A stretch of DNA of 64,000 nt, from positions 1,178,001-1,242,000 of the forward strand of contig JAWQUS010000030.1 in NCBI GenBank assembly GCA_036365455.1, given 5' to 3'. The position numbers and the translations under genes are program-made. Shown piece by piece: positions 47,901-52,470 of the stretch. Position 1 is the first letter of the stretch, and each line of letters begins with the position of its first letter. The notes beneath the pieces were generated by a model. That model was not told where the DNA came from. It searched no databases and worked only from the letters and a program-made list of their open reading frames with translations. Source of the DNA: Macrosoma leucophasiata (Eukaryota > Arthropoda > Insecta > Lepidoptera > Hedylidae).

Positions 47901-49386
47901 GTGTTCACGCAATATATTAGGTTGGGGAAAAAGTTTCTTCACATTTTTTAAGATAATTCAAAACATTTTTTAATAAAGTTTATTTAAATTTAACTAAAGT
48001 ATGTATGTACCATTTTATTCGATAACCTTTTGCCATCTTGTAAGTAGGGACATGATCCCATTGCTATAAAAATTTTGGGACTTCTCATCAAAATACCGCG
48101 ACAAGTGGATTTGGCAGTCCTCTCGTGATGTTATGATCACAAAACAGTTTTGGCGCATTTGAAAAAAGCTGGGTACAAAAAAAAGCTCGATATTTGGGTA
48201 CCTCACAAGCTCACTGAAAGAAACCTAATGAACCGTGTACTCATTTCTGATTCTTTATTACCACGTAATGAAACCGAATCATGTTTGAAGAAGCTGAGGA
48301 ACTGGTGATGAAAAGTGGATCACATACGACAAGAACGTGCGAAAAAGGTCGTGGTCAAAGGCCGGTCAGGCTTCACAGACTGTGGCGAAACCCGGGTTAA
48401 CTCGCAATAAGGTGATGTTGTGTGTGTGGTGGGATTGGAAGGGCATTATTTATTATGAGCTATTACCACCAGGCAGGACTATCGATTCTGAACTCTACTG
48501 CGAACAACTGATGAGATTAAAGCAAGTTGAGAGAAAGCAGCCGGAATTGATCAACAGAAGGGGTGTGGTGTTTCATCATGATAACGCTAGACCTCACACA
48601 TCTATAGCCACTCAGCCAAAATTAAGAGAGTTTGGCTGGGAGGTGTTAATGCATCCGCCATATAGTCCTGACCTTGCACCTTCAGATTTCCACCTGTTTC
48701 GGTCTCTTCAGAATTCTTTATGCAATGTTAGGTTAACAACACGAGAGGACTGCCAAATCCACTTGTTGCAGTATTTTGATGAGAAGTCCCAAAATTTTTA
48801 TAGCAATGGGATCATGTCCCAACCTACAAGATGGCAAAAGGTTATCGAACAAAATGGTACATTCATACTTTAGTTAAATTTAAATAAACTATATTAAAAA
48901 ATGTTTTGAATTATCTTAAAAAATGTGAAGAAACTTTTTCCCCAACCTAATATATTTTCAAATAAAACCCTATCAAATCTCATTAGAACTTTTGGCACAT
49001 AGGCTGAGCTGCTCAGGAGGGCAATGCAAAGTATGTTTAGTGGAATTTGTAGTTTATTTTTGTTGTAGATGTATATAGACTACAGTTGTTGTTTGTCACA
49101 TTATCACCAATGTTAATTGTATATTATTATATGAAACATAACAACACTGTTTGTCTTACAGTAATGGTGCCAAGAAAAAAACTCACTTATGCTGTGTCTG
49201 GAAGGTGGCTTTAAGTTCCAAATCGATGCCGGCGTCTTGCAGGTTCAGAGAATACAGCTCCAGTTGTGAAGTGGAGCTGAAAGTGGCGTCGATCTGCTGA
49301 GCCGCCGAGCCGGCCGCCACCATCGCCGGGAGCTCCGCCGGCGACCAGCACACATTCACGGACTTCTTTAGCTCCTTCACCCTCAT
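14790..49386 (-). CDS. Sec31: Sec31, COPII outer-coat subunit (25 coding exons)
   Basis: Protein transport protein Sec31 forms the outer cage of COPII vesicles with Sec13 and stimulates Sar1 GTP hydrolysis through Sec23 at ER exit sites. I assembled 25 exons with GT/AG junctions; their lengths sum to 3639 nt (1212 residues plus stop), close to the about 1220 residues of animal SEC31A, and all phases agree. Seen: N-terminal WSPA motif after the start ATG (49386-49384), WD40 motifs such as [21 protein letters not shown] and ILCWNPN-like LLCWNPN (residues 1-336), [11 protein letters not shown] linker junction (386-396), ACE1-type solenoid with NWREALAAVLTYA-like [13 protein letters not shown] (413-782), Pro-rich region with GWNDPP (783-1082), and SRA1-like C-terminus (1083-1212). 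Introns are full of transposons. Four exons have downstream tandem copies. The exon 10/11 junction is the one weak splice call. Family identity is very secure; the exact splice pattern of exons 7, 8, 16 and 18 is not. Confidence 0.94.
15213..15280 (+). repeat. tRNA-like SINE head
   Basis: GGCTCAGTGGTAAAGCGG (A box) and CAAGTTCGATTC (B box). Cloverleaf arms do not pair well, so not a functional tRNA. Confidence 0.5.
15383..15454 (-). CDS. Sec31: Sec31 exon 24
   Basis: A 72-nt exon encoding [20 protein letters not shown] then REYR, equal to TKRKLDDASKRLEFLYDKLRE. Acceptor TTTAG, donor GTAAGC. Confidence 0.93.
15815..15952 (-). CDS. Sec31: Sec31 exon 23 (SRA1-like domain start)
   Basis: Encodes [20 protein letters not shown] after a Pro/Ala lead, matching EKGPIPAEHLVLQTTFEDLI. 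Acceptor TTCAG, donor GTGAGT, 46 codons in phase 0. Confidence 0.92.
16162..16678. mobile_element. GC-ended MITE (TAGAGCAACACGGGCC family)
   Basis: Imperfect TIRs ATAGAGCAACACGGGCC...GGCGGACCGGAGGGGA / TCCTCTCCGGTCCGCCGCG...GCTCTAT. Shared interior TTTTGCATCGGTAATAAAC. Holds an internal AT-rich insertion around 16350-16500. Copies at 37167-37465 and 58909-59214. Confidence 0.85.
16685..16762. repeat. Half of the TTGCACCACGATATTTGT MITE
   Basis: TAGAGAAGGATGTGAAATGT and TAACTTTAACAAAAGTCG match one arm of the element at 7543. Confidence 0.75.
16819..17037 (-). CDS. Sec31: Sec31 exon 22 (QHP repeats)
   Basis: Encodes [20 protein letters not shown], then about eight QHP triplets and [19 protein letters not shown]. 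Acceptor TTCCAG, donor GTAGCT. The nine-base repeat (16877-16953) is a coding minisatellite that probably varies in length. Confidence 0.9.
16877..16953 (-). repeat. Coding 9-bp minisatellite (QHP)n in Sec31 exon 22
   Basis: GGGTGCTGC repeated about eight times on the plus strand, read as Gln-His-Pro on the minus strand. Confidence 0.92.
17093..17326 (+). repeat. 290-bp repeat copy
   Basis: GGACGTAGGCACCACCGCAT to GCTTGTTTGCGACTTC and A-run. Sits just upstream, in gene direction, of Sec31 exon 22. Confidence 0.85.
17801..18082 (+). repeat. 290-bp repeat, full copy
   Basis: Begins GGTGGTAGAGCTCCAGTGAC and ends TTTGCCACATTTATTACAT then A-run. Confidence 0.88.
18532..18822 (+). repeat. 290-bp repeat, full copy
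   Basis: Begins TGGTGGTAGAGTTCCAGTGA and ends in an A-run followed by (AAAT)n. Third copy in the same orientation within 2 kb. Confidence 0.88.
18985..19164 (+). repeat. 290-bp repeat, 5'-truncated copy
   Basis: Starts at TACGGCTCTGTAATTTCCGG, ends in an 18-base A-run. Confidence 0.86.
19978..20298 (+). repeat. Family Z repeat copy
   Basis: GCATGGCCCCGCGGCTGGTG to GGGTTGCCATTATTATT, with an internal deletion around 20128. Confidence 0.85.
20675..21054 (-). CDS. Sec31: Sec31 exon 21 (Asn-Pro repeats, GWNDPP)
   Basis: The longest coding exon (380 nt). It carries tandem N-P-(I/V/M/L) repeats (residues about 925-965), a P-rich run, and [15 protein letters not shown], the Sec31 GWNDPP motif. 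Acceptor CCGCAG, donor GTAAGC, phase 0 at the end. Confidence 0.93.
21272..22546. mobile_element. TIR element (AAAGGAGACGTTCC) split by a mariner
   Basis: Ends AAAGGAGACGTTCCAAAATG and the inverse near 22527-22546. Sub-terminal repeats GCCCGCACCATGTACAC and inverse, and TTCAGCTATTCAAATCG with inverse at 22450-22465, flank a mariner at 21408-22215. Confidence 0.8.
21408..22215 (+). mobile_element. Mariner copy A, internally deleted
   Basis: TIRs GGTTGGGGAAAAAGTCTTT / AAACTTTTTCCCCAACC. The transposase keeps the N-terminal HTH ([20 protein letters not shown]) and jumps from KAGYKT straight to the YSPDLAPSD block, having lost about 490 bp including the first catalytic Asp; also an early frameshift. 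Non-autonomous. Confidence 0.92.
22807..23004 (-). CDS. Sec31: Sec31 exon 20 (PQMP-repeat region)
   Basis: Encodes [20 protein letters not shown] followed by short [12 protein letters not shown] repeats. Acceptor CACAG, donor GTAAGC; disordered proline-rich segment. Confidence 0.85.
23127..23411 (-). repeat. 290-bp repeat, full reverse copy
   Basis: Reverse complement order from GTGGCAAACAAAGCATGC to GCGAGCTCCGTTACTGGAGT. Confidence 0.88.
23412..24510. other. Sec31 intron 19 sequence, nothing else recognised
   Basis: No coding pattern on either strand. CTTTTTACTGTCGCTTTTTC at about 23478 recurs near 39499, so a diverged repeat is present. Confidence 0.5.
24511..24654. mobile_element. MITE with CCCCCTTATTCATAAACGTA ends
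   Basis: Inverted termini CCCCCTTATTCATAAACGTA / TACGTTTATGAATAAGGGGG enclose about 100 bp. A second copy is at 30144-30287, a fragment at 57369-57400. Confidence 0.9.
24690..24860. repeat. GAAAGAGATAACGCTCT repeat
   Basis: TACGAAAGAGAC...CGTAGAGCGTTGTCTCTGCT with GGTCAAAACTTGATC. Relatives at 5985-6010, 7095-7230 (reverse) and 31560-31700. Confidence 0.65.
24946..25048 (-). CDS. Sec31: Sec31 exon 19 (Pro/Gln-rich)
   Basis: Encodes [20 protein letters not shown] then [14 protein letters not shown], the start of the disordered Sec23/Sar1-interacting region. Acceptor TTCCAG, donor GTATGT. Called from phase and splice sites. Confidence 0.8.
25344..25794. repeat. 43-bp perfect inverted repeat around 365 bp
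   Basis: 25344-25386 is the exact reverse complement of 25752-25794 (TTTGCAGCATATCTGGATGA start). Located in Sec31 intron 18 beside the broken exon 18 copy. Confidence 0.85.
25889..25968 (-). repeat. Damaged partial copy of Sec31 exon 18
   Basis: 25889-25939 is identical to 26059-26109 within exon 18, offset 170 bp. The copy begins right after the exon 18 donor, contains a short internal duplication that shifts the frame, and lacks a donor. Confidence 0.88.
25977..26138 (-). CDS. Sec31: Sec31 exon 18 (solenoid; partly duplicated downstream)
   Basis: Encodes [20 protein letters not shown] and [20 protein letters not shown], matching the MSQYANLLAAQGSIAAALAFL region. Acceptor CGCAG, donor GTATCT, 54 codons in phase 0. 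A damaged copy of its 5' half lies immediately downstream at 25889-25968. Confidence 0.88.
26340..26533 (-). CDS. Sec31: Sec31 exon 17 (solenoid)
   Basis: Encodes [20 protein letters not shown] and [13 protein letters not shown], equal to LLGTRLENEG...ACLCYICAGNVEKLV. Acceptor TTTTAG, donor GTACGC, phase 0 at the end. Confidence 0.92.
26823..27290 (-). repeat. 131-bp array of Sec31 exon 16 end plus donor (4 units)
   Basis: Units start at 26823, 26958, 27089 and 27220 (periods 135, 131, 131; the longer one has four extra bases). Each internal unit has TTATTGTGCAG (acceptor-like), about 115 exon-like bases and GTACGT. The unit at 27220 lies inside the true exon 16. Confidence 0.93.
27147..27344 (-). 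CDS. Sec31: Sec31 exon 16 (solenoid; donor end in a 131-bp array)
   Basis: Encodes [20 protein letters not shown], then [16 protein letters not shown] and [18 protein letters not shown], aligned with GGQELLARTQKKYF...NWREALAAVLTYA. Acceptor CCCCAG, proximal donor GTACGT. Further copies of the 3' part and donor follow at 26823-27146. The 131-bp unit is not a multiple of three. Confidence 0.9.
27396..28115 (+). mobile_element. R1-type LINE fragment (RT end and C-terminus)
   Basis: Shows [13 protein letters not shown] (RT catalytic box), [12 protein letters not shown]...[17 protein letters not shown], and a C-terminal [18 protein letters not shown] finger (CxxC-like...HxxxxC). Broken by a stop, a frameshift and a deletion; antisense to Sec31, in intron 15. 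Confidence 0.85.
28215..29072 (+). mobile_element. Jockey/CR1-type LINE 3' fragment
   Basis: Shows [40 protein letters not shown] and [20 protein letters not shown] across frameshifts, with a 3' (AAAT)n tail. Abuts the R1-type fragment in the same orientation. Confidence 0.83.
29588..29698 (-). CDS. Sec31: Sec31 exon 15 (solenoid)
   Basis: Encodes [20 protein letters not shown] and [17 protein letters not shown], equal to GLITQALLTGNFESAVDLCL...RMADAIILA. Acceptor GGGCAG, donor GTGAGT. Confidence 0.92.
29995..30365. mobile_element. Second GTTCCACGTTGGGCCCGCACC/ACGTCTCCTTT element
   Basis: Right end TACATTTTGGAACGTCTCCT matches the element at 21272; interior GTACAAGGTGCGGGCC. Interrupted by the MITE at 30144-30287. 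The left end is less certain. Confidence 0.7.
30144..30287. mobile_element. CCCCCTTATTCATAAA MITE, second copy
   Basis: Same interior (TTGCACATTTGACAATGCAA, GACAAAGACAAAGCATTCT) as 24511-24654 in the opposite orientation, nested in the element at 29995-30365. Confidence 0.87.
30383..30467 (-). CDS. Sec31: Sec31 exon 14
   Basis: Encodes [20 protein letters not shown] and NVIIPNGE, ending one base into a Gly/Asp codon. Acceptor TTCGTAG, donor GTATGT. Not conserved in sequence but required by phase. Confidence 0.75.
30905..31095. repeat. Interspersed repeat with hairpin end
   Basis: CCAAATTTCATGAAAATCGG...TTCAGCAGTTTTTGCGTGA, then ATACAAACTTTCGCATTTAT mirrored after a TA-rich loop. Relatives at 7360-7455 and 44050-44140. 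Confidence 0.65.
31128..31184 (-). CDS. Sec31: Sec31 exon 13 (acidic Ser/Thr linker)
   Basis: A 57-nt exon, [19 protein letters not shown], in the variable acidic linker of the family. Supported by acceptor GATGCAG, donor GTAAGT and phase 0 at both ends, not by sequence conservation. Confidence 0.75.
32047..32135 (-). CDS. Sec31: Sec31 exon 12
   Basis: Encodes [20 protein letters not shown] and DSTPAALSR after a junction Gly. It corresponds to the family's GYRKEDLGKKI helix, then a low-complexity Thr/Pro linker. Acceptor TTTCAG, donor GTAAGT. Confidence 0.85.
32220..32512 (-). repeat. 290-bp repeat, full reverse copy
   Basis: Poly-T, then GTGGCAAACAAGCATGCAGT to CGTCACTGGAGCTCTACCAC. Among the best-preserved copies. 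Confidence 0.9.
32643..32742 (-). repeat. RTE LINE 3' tail
   Basis: CATCATCATATCAGCCATAG, GACGTCCACTGCTGAACTTA and CCGACCGATCGGAAGCGACG; same end as the RTE at 40381-42250. Confidence 0.82.
33654..35385. mobile_element. TAGGGTTCCG element split by a mariner
   Basis: TTTTAGGGTTCCGCAG at the left and CTACGGAACCCTA at the right flank AT-rich DNA, with the mariner at 33926-35159 inside. A fragment recurs at 12195-12345. Common lepidopteran repeat type. Confidence 0.7.
33926..35159 (-). mobile_element. Mariner copy B, full length but dead
   Basis: About 1234 bp with TIRs GGTTGGGGAAAAAGTTTCTT / AAAAGACTTTTTCCCCAACC. On the minus strand: [28 protein letters not shown] and YSPDLAPSD with 34 residues between the Asp residues (DD34D). 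A stop at codon 4 and a frameshift near 34645 kill it. In Sec31 intron 11. Confidence 0.94.
35499..35611 (-). CDS. Sec31: Sec31 exon 11 (solenoid)
   Basis: Encodes [20 protein letters not shown] and [18 protein letters not shown], aligned with YCQKKI...KNVWSFLKV...LELLGY. Acceptor GGCAG abuts a LINE-tail repeat inserted about 20 bp upstream in the gene's direction; donor GTAAGT. Confidence 0.88.
35636..35865 (-). repeat. Family Z repeat, reverse partial copy
   Basis: ACGTCCCACGGCTGGGC-type end at 35648 through CCTTATGGGC-like 35765 to the CGTTTCC-type block at 35850. Ends about 25 bp from Sec31 exon 11. Confidence 0.8.
36105..36200 (+). repeat. 290-bp repeat, diverged 3' fragment
   Basis: CTCTGGTTTCATGTAGATGT ... 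GTATGCTTGTTTGCCACTTC. Confidence 0.6.
36977..37077 (-). CDS. Sec31: Sec31 exon 10 (solenoid start)
   Basis: Encodes [20 protein letters not shown] and on to KLAE. The acceptor is clear (CTCGTAG). The 3' end is uncertain: only the weak donor GTCAGT keeps phase with exon 11 and gives the expected YC; GTATAC three bases further would break the frame. Confidence 0.75.
37167..37465. mobile_element. GC-ended MITE, second copy
   Basis: ATAGAGCAACACGGGCCGCG to CGGTGGGTCGAGTTGCTCTA, interior GTGTGAGTTTCGTAGTAATA shared with the other copies. Confidence 0.87.
37580..37651 (-). CDS. Sec31: Sec31 exon 9 (FGGKLVTF)
   Basis: A 72-nt exon encoding [12 protein letters not shown] and QRVYISQ, the invariant FGGKLVTF motif at the propeller/solenoid boundary. 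Acceptor TTTCAG, donor GTGAGT, phase 0. Confidence 0.95.
37853..38900 (-). repeat. 11-unit array of Sec31 exon 8 end plus donor
   Basis: The motif CTCACGG (donor in reverse) starts at 37868, 37954, 38040, 38135, 38221, 38307, 38402, 38488, 38604, 38720 and 38836. Spacings are 86, 86, 95, 86, 86, 95, 86, 116, 116 and 116. Each unit carries a CCCCCCAG acceptor-like site, 42 or 51 coding-like bases ending RFA, and GTGAGT. The innermost unit (38836) is the real exon end. Confidence 0.95.
38841..38996 (-). CDS. Sec31: Sec31 exon 8 (linker; start of an 11-donor array)
   Basis: Encodes [20 protein letters not shown], then [17 protein letters not shown], matching the KKPPKWIRRPVGASFS stretch just after the propeller. 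Acceptor ATTCACAG, proximal donor GTGAGT (GTG at 38840). Phase 0 at both ends; splicing to exon 9 recreates [11 protein letters not shown]. Ten more copies of its 3' end and donor follow downstream. Confidence 0.88.
39622..40105 (-). repeat. Four downstream 120-bp copies of Sec31 exon 7 end plus donor
   Basis: Exact 120-bp period with copies ending at 40101, 39981, 39861, 39741 and 39621. Each holds about 108 nt of the exon 7 coding end, GTGAGT and about 6 more bases. I see only a single base difference (GCA/GCG at the copy nearest 39630). The reading frame stays open through all copies on the minus strand. Confidence 0.95.
40106..40261 (-). CDS. Sec31: Sec31 exon 7 (last WD40 blade; tandemly repeated donor end)
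   Basis: Encodes [12 protein letters not shown], then [20 protein letters not shown] and the [14 protein letters not shown] end, equal to the family's FDIQWCPRNPALLSAASFDG...YSIMGG. With the proximal GTGAGT donor the exon is 156 nt, phase 0 at both ends. Four further 120-bp copies of its 3' part and donor lie downstream (39622-40101). Because 120 is divisible by three, use of any later donor adds whole 40-residue copies in frame. Confidence 0.88.
40381..42250 (+). mobile_element. RTE-type LINE, internally deleted
   Basis: Order seen: 5' leader, start of an AP-endonuclease ([32 protein letters not shown]) truncated by deletion, connector, RT fingers ([20 protein letters not shown]), [12 protein letters not shown], then a deletion that removes the YADD box, and the RTE 3' end CAGCAGTGGACGTCCTATGG. 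A one-base loss near 41772 shifts the frame (QAGF to the ST-IDHIHTL block). Not functional. In Sec31 intron 6, antisense. Confidence 0.92.
42278..42305. repeat. 28-bp perfect palindrome
   Basis: AATATTGCTCTCAA followed by its exact complement. It lies in the loop region of the palindromic MITE. Confidence 0.9.
42756..42900 (-). CDS. Sec31: Sec31 exon 6 (WD40)
   Basis: Encodes [20 protein letters not shown] and [19 protein letters not shown], a canonical Sec31 blade. Acceptor TTGTAG, donor GTGAGT, phase 0. Confidence 0.93.
43400..43668 (-). repeat. tRNA-derived SINE
   Basis: Minus-strand head TTGGCTCAGTGCTCGCAATC (A box) and GGGTACGATTCCCAGC (B box), followed by a body containing CCGATCTCTCTTCGGTCGTG. 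Lies about 20 bp from Sec31 exon 5. Confidence 0.8.
43690..43806 (-). CDS. Sec31: Sec31 exon 5 (WD40)
   Basis: Encodes [18 protein letters not shown] then [11 protein letters not shown], equivalent to the family's LAWHPDVATQ...VIQMWDLR. Acceptor TTGTAG, donor GTAACC, phase 2. Confidence 0.93.
43890..44034 (-). repeat. RTE LINE 3' tail
   Basis: CATCATCATAATTTCAGCCA, AAGACGTCCACTGCTGAACA and GACCTTCACCAGGTCATCGG, reverse of the 51481-51960 fragment's end. Confidence 0.87.
44288..44370 (-). CDS. Sec31: Sec31 exon 4 (WD40)
   Basis: An 83-nt exon too short to show as a long ORF. It encodes [20 protein letters not shown] and then NEPIMKL, the conserved fourth-blade region. Acceptor TTGCAG, donor GTAAGC, phase 2. 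Confidence 0.93.
44430..44756 (-). mobile_element. Jockey/CR1 LINE endonuclease fragment
   Basis: [20 protein letters not shown] and [14 protein letters not shown] are the first motifs of an AP-type endonuclease. The fragment stops before the catalytic core is complete. Confidence 0.83.
44845..44915 (-). repeat. tRNA-like SINE head
   Basis: Minus strand GGTAGCTCAGTGGTAAAGCG (A box) and CGGACTTGATCCCC (B-box-like). Stems are imperfect. Confidence 0.55.
44993..45266 (+). repeat. 290-bp repeat, nearly full copy
   Basis: TGGTGATAGAGCTCTAGTGA to GCTTGTTTGCCACTTCCAAT and A-run. Confidence 0.88.
45372..45541 (-). CDS. Sec31: Sec31 exon 3 (WD40)
   Basis: Encodes residues about 113-169 with [17 protein letters not shown], a near-invariant Sec31 WD40 signature. 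Acceptor CTCCAG, donor GTAAGA, ending in phase 0 after Gln. Confidence 0.94.
45770..46284. mobile_element. AAAGGAGATGTTG MITE, second copy
   Basis: AAAGGAGATGTTGGGAACTC to AGCCACATCTCCTTT; interior CATGTTCAACATGGCGGCGT and CGACGCTTGGGATAGTACCT as in 6448-7075. Confidence 0.88.
46903..47013 (-). repeat. GGTAGGCAGAGGTAAATGC-family repeat
   Basis: GATGTCAATAGGCTTGCCAC ... TGGGCCAAAAACGTAACCAG, reverse of 50336-50475. Ends about 25 bp from Sec31 exon 2. Confidence 0.75.
47037..47173 (-). CDS. Sec31: Sec31 exon 2 (WD40)
   Basis: Encodes residues 67-112, including [19 protein letters not shown], matching the HKLIWG...GGENG region of the family. Acceptor CCAG, donor GTAAGT; joins exon 3 inside a Gly codon. 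Confidence 0.92.
47223..47598 (+). repeat. Family Z repeat copy
   Basis: CATAGCCCCGCGGCTGGTGT to GGGTTGCCATTATTATT. Ends in (ATT)n. Confidence 0.87.
47920..48947 (+). mobile_element. Mariner copy C, inverted-end chimera
   Basis: The left 210 bp (47920-48131) are an inverted copy of the element's own 3' end ([20 protein letters not shown] on the minus strand). The rest runs forward from [16 protein letters not shown] through HHDNARPH and YSPDLAPSD to the 3' TIR. The 5' third and the start codon are absent. In Sec31 intron 1. Confidence 0.92.
49187..49386 (-). CDS. Sec31: Sec31 exon 1 (start, WD40 blade 1)
   Basis: Encodes residues 1-66 and begins [17 protein letters not shown], aligned with the conserved start of Sec31. 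ATG is at 49386-49384; an upstream in-frame GTG is not needed. Donor GTGAGT follows at 49186, phase 2. Confidence 0.93.
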
Positions 49387-49490
49387 CTTCACTCACCGAC
49401 AACGCGTACAAATCACCAACTACACTAAAAATACCTATATTTACCGAATTATGTCACCAATTTTTAAAACGTGTCATTCAATGTAACTGA
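49387..49490 (-). promoter_or_regulatory. Sec31: Candidate Sec31 5' UTR and initiator
   Basis: A TCAGT arthropod-type initiator lies at 49485-49489 on the minus strand, no TATA box is visible, and about 100 nt separate it from the ATG. One short upstream ORF is present. Inferred only from motif and spacing. Confidence 0.25.
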
Positions 49491-50335
49491 CGCTTCAGGA
49501 TGCTTGTTCACCAAGTTTTTTTGCTGATATCGTGATAAATGAGGATTTTTAAGTGAAACGCGGCGTAAATAGATAAATTAATACGAGATTTACCATAAAA
49601 ACACCGAGTTGGCAGTTCCAACGTGGCTGACGTAAATAATTCCGAATTGACAGATGACATTGATGACAATGACGAAATAACAGATCAGTGCTGCACACCT
49701 TAAATACTATAATTCTACTGAAAGATGAATCCCCCATATTCCCCACACTGATTATTAAACGATACGTACATACAGTACGTATCTTCACGCCAAGTTGCTT
49801 ACGGGGTAAGTAGATCATGTGAAGCGCCAAATATTCCGGTCCTGACACACCTCCCGTGATTCTTCACGTCGTGCAAAACATTCAATTAAAATCATTTGGG
49901 GAGACGAGACCTCTAGCGGCTAACGTGATTTCTGAGCAACCTACGACAGAACTGATTTTACCAAATAAGAACCTAGAACGTTTTACCGTTGAAAAAAACT
50001 GGTTGCCTGTAAAGTCGGTTTTACGGGCGAAGATTTTACGTGACAACGTCTTTTTCTCGGTAGAAAGGCATTCGCCGGTCCGGCAGGCCTCTCTCTCGTT
50101 CGGTGACTCTCGTTACGTTACCGGGCGTAACACTTTTTCATGAGTGACTCCGAGCCGCAACCTAATTTAAGACGTTGTCACGTCAAAATGTCACATGAAC
50201 ACACATCTCTGGAATTCGTAAACATTTTTAGTGTTTTCTTTATTCCTACCATAATGCGTTGCATTTAGAGTTGGTAACACTGACTCCAAAAATTACTACA
50301 TTTCGTTTTTAAATACAAATAATATTATTCTAAGA

Positions 50336-50475
50336 AACGTACGTAACTTCACGCCTGTAATCCCCGAAGGGGTAGGCAGAGGTAAATGCATGCATTCAAG
50401 CGTACATGCAAACACCCACGATTCGCCGGTTACGTTTTGGCCCATGTAACAGGTGGCGAGCCTGTTGACATCTAA
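50336..50475 (+). repeat. GGTAGGCAGAGGTAAATGC-family repeat
   Basis: CTTCACGCCTGTAATCCCCG, then CGCCGGTTACGTTTTGGCCC and GGTGGCGAGCCTGTTGACAT. Confidence 0.78.
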
Positions 50476-51093
50476 GAACAAATAAATTATTCGTATTGGA
50501 GTATTATGGAAACTCTTTAAGAGTACAGCACAGCATATTTAGAGTAATATCACTATTTAAATTATTTCCAAATTGATAAAATACTTTCATAAAGAAAAAA
50601 AAAGACATATTTTACTGTGTCATACTGTTTTACTTTGACCAAAACTTTGACAATGATATGAAAGAAGAATTTCATCTTTCATCTTGATATAGAACTAATT
50701 TATACAATTGTCTTCATTTGTATAATTATTTACAAAAACAGCTAATTGGTTACCTATCCCATTATTAAATGTAAGTACCTAATTTGTCTAACCATTTTTT
50801 AGGTTTCTAAACGCTTCCATGGTTAAACCGCCAAAATTTCAAATAACTGATATATTCAAGTCATGTGTCGCGGGATGGGCAGCAGCGTCCCACGATAAAA
50901 AAAGATGGTGCCTCTGGTGTATGGATGGTCGATCTTGCCGAAGACCGACTATCGACCGTTAATATATTTATTGCCATTCCAATAGTGTTGGAATAGGGTT
51001 TTATTTAAACGTCACTGAGTGAAATAGCCTTCGTAAACTTCGCGACATTCTCTTGGCTCGTGACGACACACAGACGAAAAAAGCCAGTTATTT

Positions 51094-51380
51094 TTTTTAT
51101 GTAATGAAGCTGGCAATCAAGCATGCAGTGCACATTGATGTTACGTGATGCCTGCAGCCTATAGAGTACTATAGACACCCACACAAAGACCGAAAGAATG
51201 CAGATCCTTTGACACCTCTGATACCTTAGTTGTTGTGTTTCTGTGATAGTTATTACGGGACCATACATTACCATCCAACGGAAACACGATAGTACTGAAG
51301 ACTACCATTTGGCAGATATATTAGGTAATGCGGTGGTGGATACGCCCTCGAGCTCCCACACTGGAACTCTACTACCAGTC
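51094..51380 (-). repeat. 290-bp repeat, diverged full reverse copy
   Basis: TGTAATGAAGCTGGCAATCA to CGAGCTCCCACACTGGAACT, more diverged than the copies at 32220 and 52863. Confidence 0.82.
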
Positions 51381-51480
51381 ATTTCAATGTTGGTCTGATT
51401 GAAGCGAACTGCTGCCACATTTCCTTCCTCGCGTCGATATCTCTTCTATACCACACTTCTGGTGGGAAGCTGCGTTATAT

Positions 51481-51960
51481 CTTCTCGTCCAATTTACCGC
51501 AGTGTCTGAAGAAGAAGGTCTTTGACCAGTGTGTGTTGCCAGTGATGACATACGGAACAGAAACGTGGTCGCTCACTATGGGCCTCATAAGAAGGCTCAA
51601 GGTCACTCAGAGAGCGATGGAGAGGGCTATGCTCGGAGTTACTCTGCGAGATCGAATCAGAAATGAGGAGATCCGCATGAGGACCAAAGTAACCGACATA
51701 GCCCATCGAATAGCGAAACTCAAGTGGCAGTGGGCAGGGCACATAGCTCGCAGAACTGACGGCCGTTGGGGCAGAAGAGTTCTAGAGTGGCGACCGCGTA
51801 CCGGAAGACGAAGCGTAGGCAGGCCCCCCACGAGGTGGACCGACGACCTGGTGAAGGTCGCGGGCAATCGTTGGATGAGGGCGGCCCAGGACCGTTCGTT
51901 GTGGCATTCTTTGGGGGAGGCCTTTGTCCAGCAGTGGACATCTTTTGGCTGAAATGATGA
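51481..51960 (+). mobile_element. RTE-type LINE 3' fragment
   Basis: Encodes VLPVMTYGTETWSLTMGLIR, RTKVTDIAHRIAKLKWQWAG and [20 protein letters not shown], the RTE C-terminus, then TTTTGGCTGAAATGATGATG tail. 5' truncated. Confidence 0.9.
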
Positions 51961-52149
51961 TGATGATGACCACACTTCGCCAGTTACTACTTGTGGCAAG
52001 CCTAAACTCCAAGGCCGGAGAACTTAAGAAATATTCCGTTTTTGCACCACTTCGACTTCTGAGACGACTTCTTTCAACAACCGCTAGACTTCTGAGGCAG
52101 TTAAATAAAATAAGAGGGTATAAGAGGCTCTACCACTCACTACCACCTA

Positions 52150-52235
52150 CTGATGGTAGTGAGTGGCACCATTGCATTACCTAATCCACTTGCCGCTAAA
52201 TGATGGTGTGCCGGTCGGGTGGTAATGTATTCATG
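52150..52235 (+). repeat. Fragment of the 290-bp repeat
   Basis: GCATTACCTAATCCACTTGC and GTGTGCCGGTCGGGTGGTAA only. Confidence 0.6.
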
Positions 52236-52387
52236 CCAATGAGAAATATGGAAGATGAATGATGAGATGGCTCCATATGGAAGACAATAAGATAGAGCCA
52301 GTAAAGTGATAGGGACCTTACTAGGAGTTTTAATGAAGTTTTGGAGGCAACACGAAAAATCACTTTCCTTCAGAAATCATTTTCTTT

Positions 52388-52470
52388 CATCAAAAAGTAT
52401 TCCATAACGTGCATCATCAAAAAGTATTCCATAACGTGCCCCATGCACGTTATGGAATACTTTTTGATCC
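52388..52470. repeat. Direct plus inverted 25-bp repeats (hairpin)
   Basis: CATCAAAAAGTATTCCATAA...CGTGC occurs twice in tandem and once inverted within 80 bp. Confidence 0.85.

Noticed and set aside
48337..48873. 178-codon frame as a domesticated transposase
   Set aside because: Part of a rearranged mariner lacking the N-terminal DNA-binding domain; no promoter or splice evidence.
49856..50143. 95-codon plus-strand frame in the divergent promoter region
   Set aside because: No homology, sits in repeat-like sequence with inverted repeats; codon use unlike the host exons.
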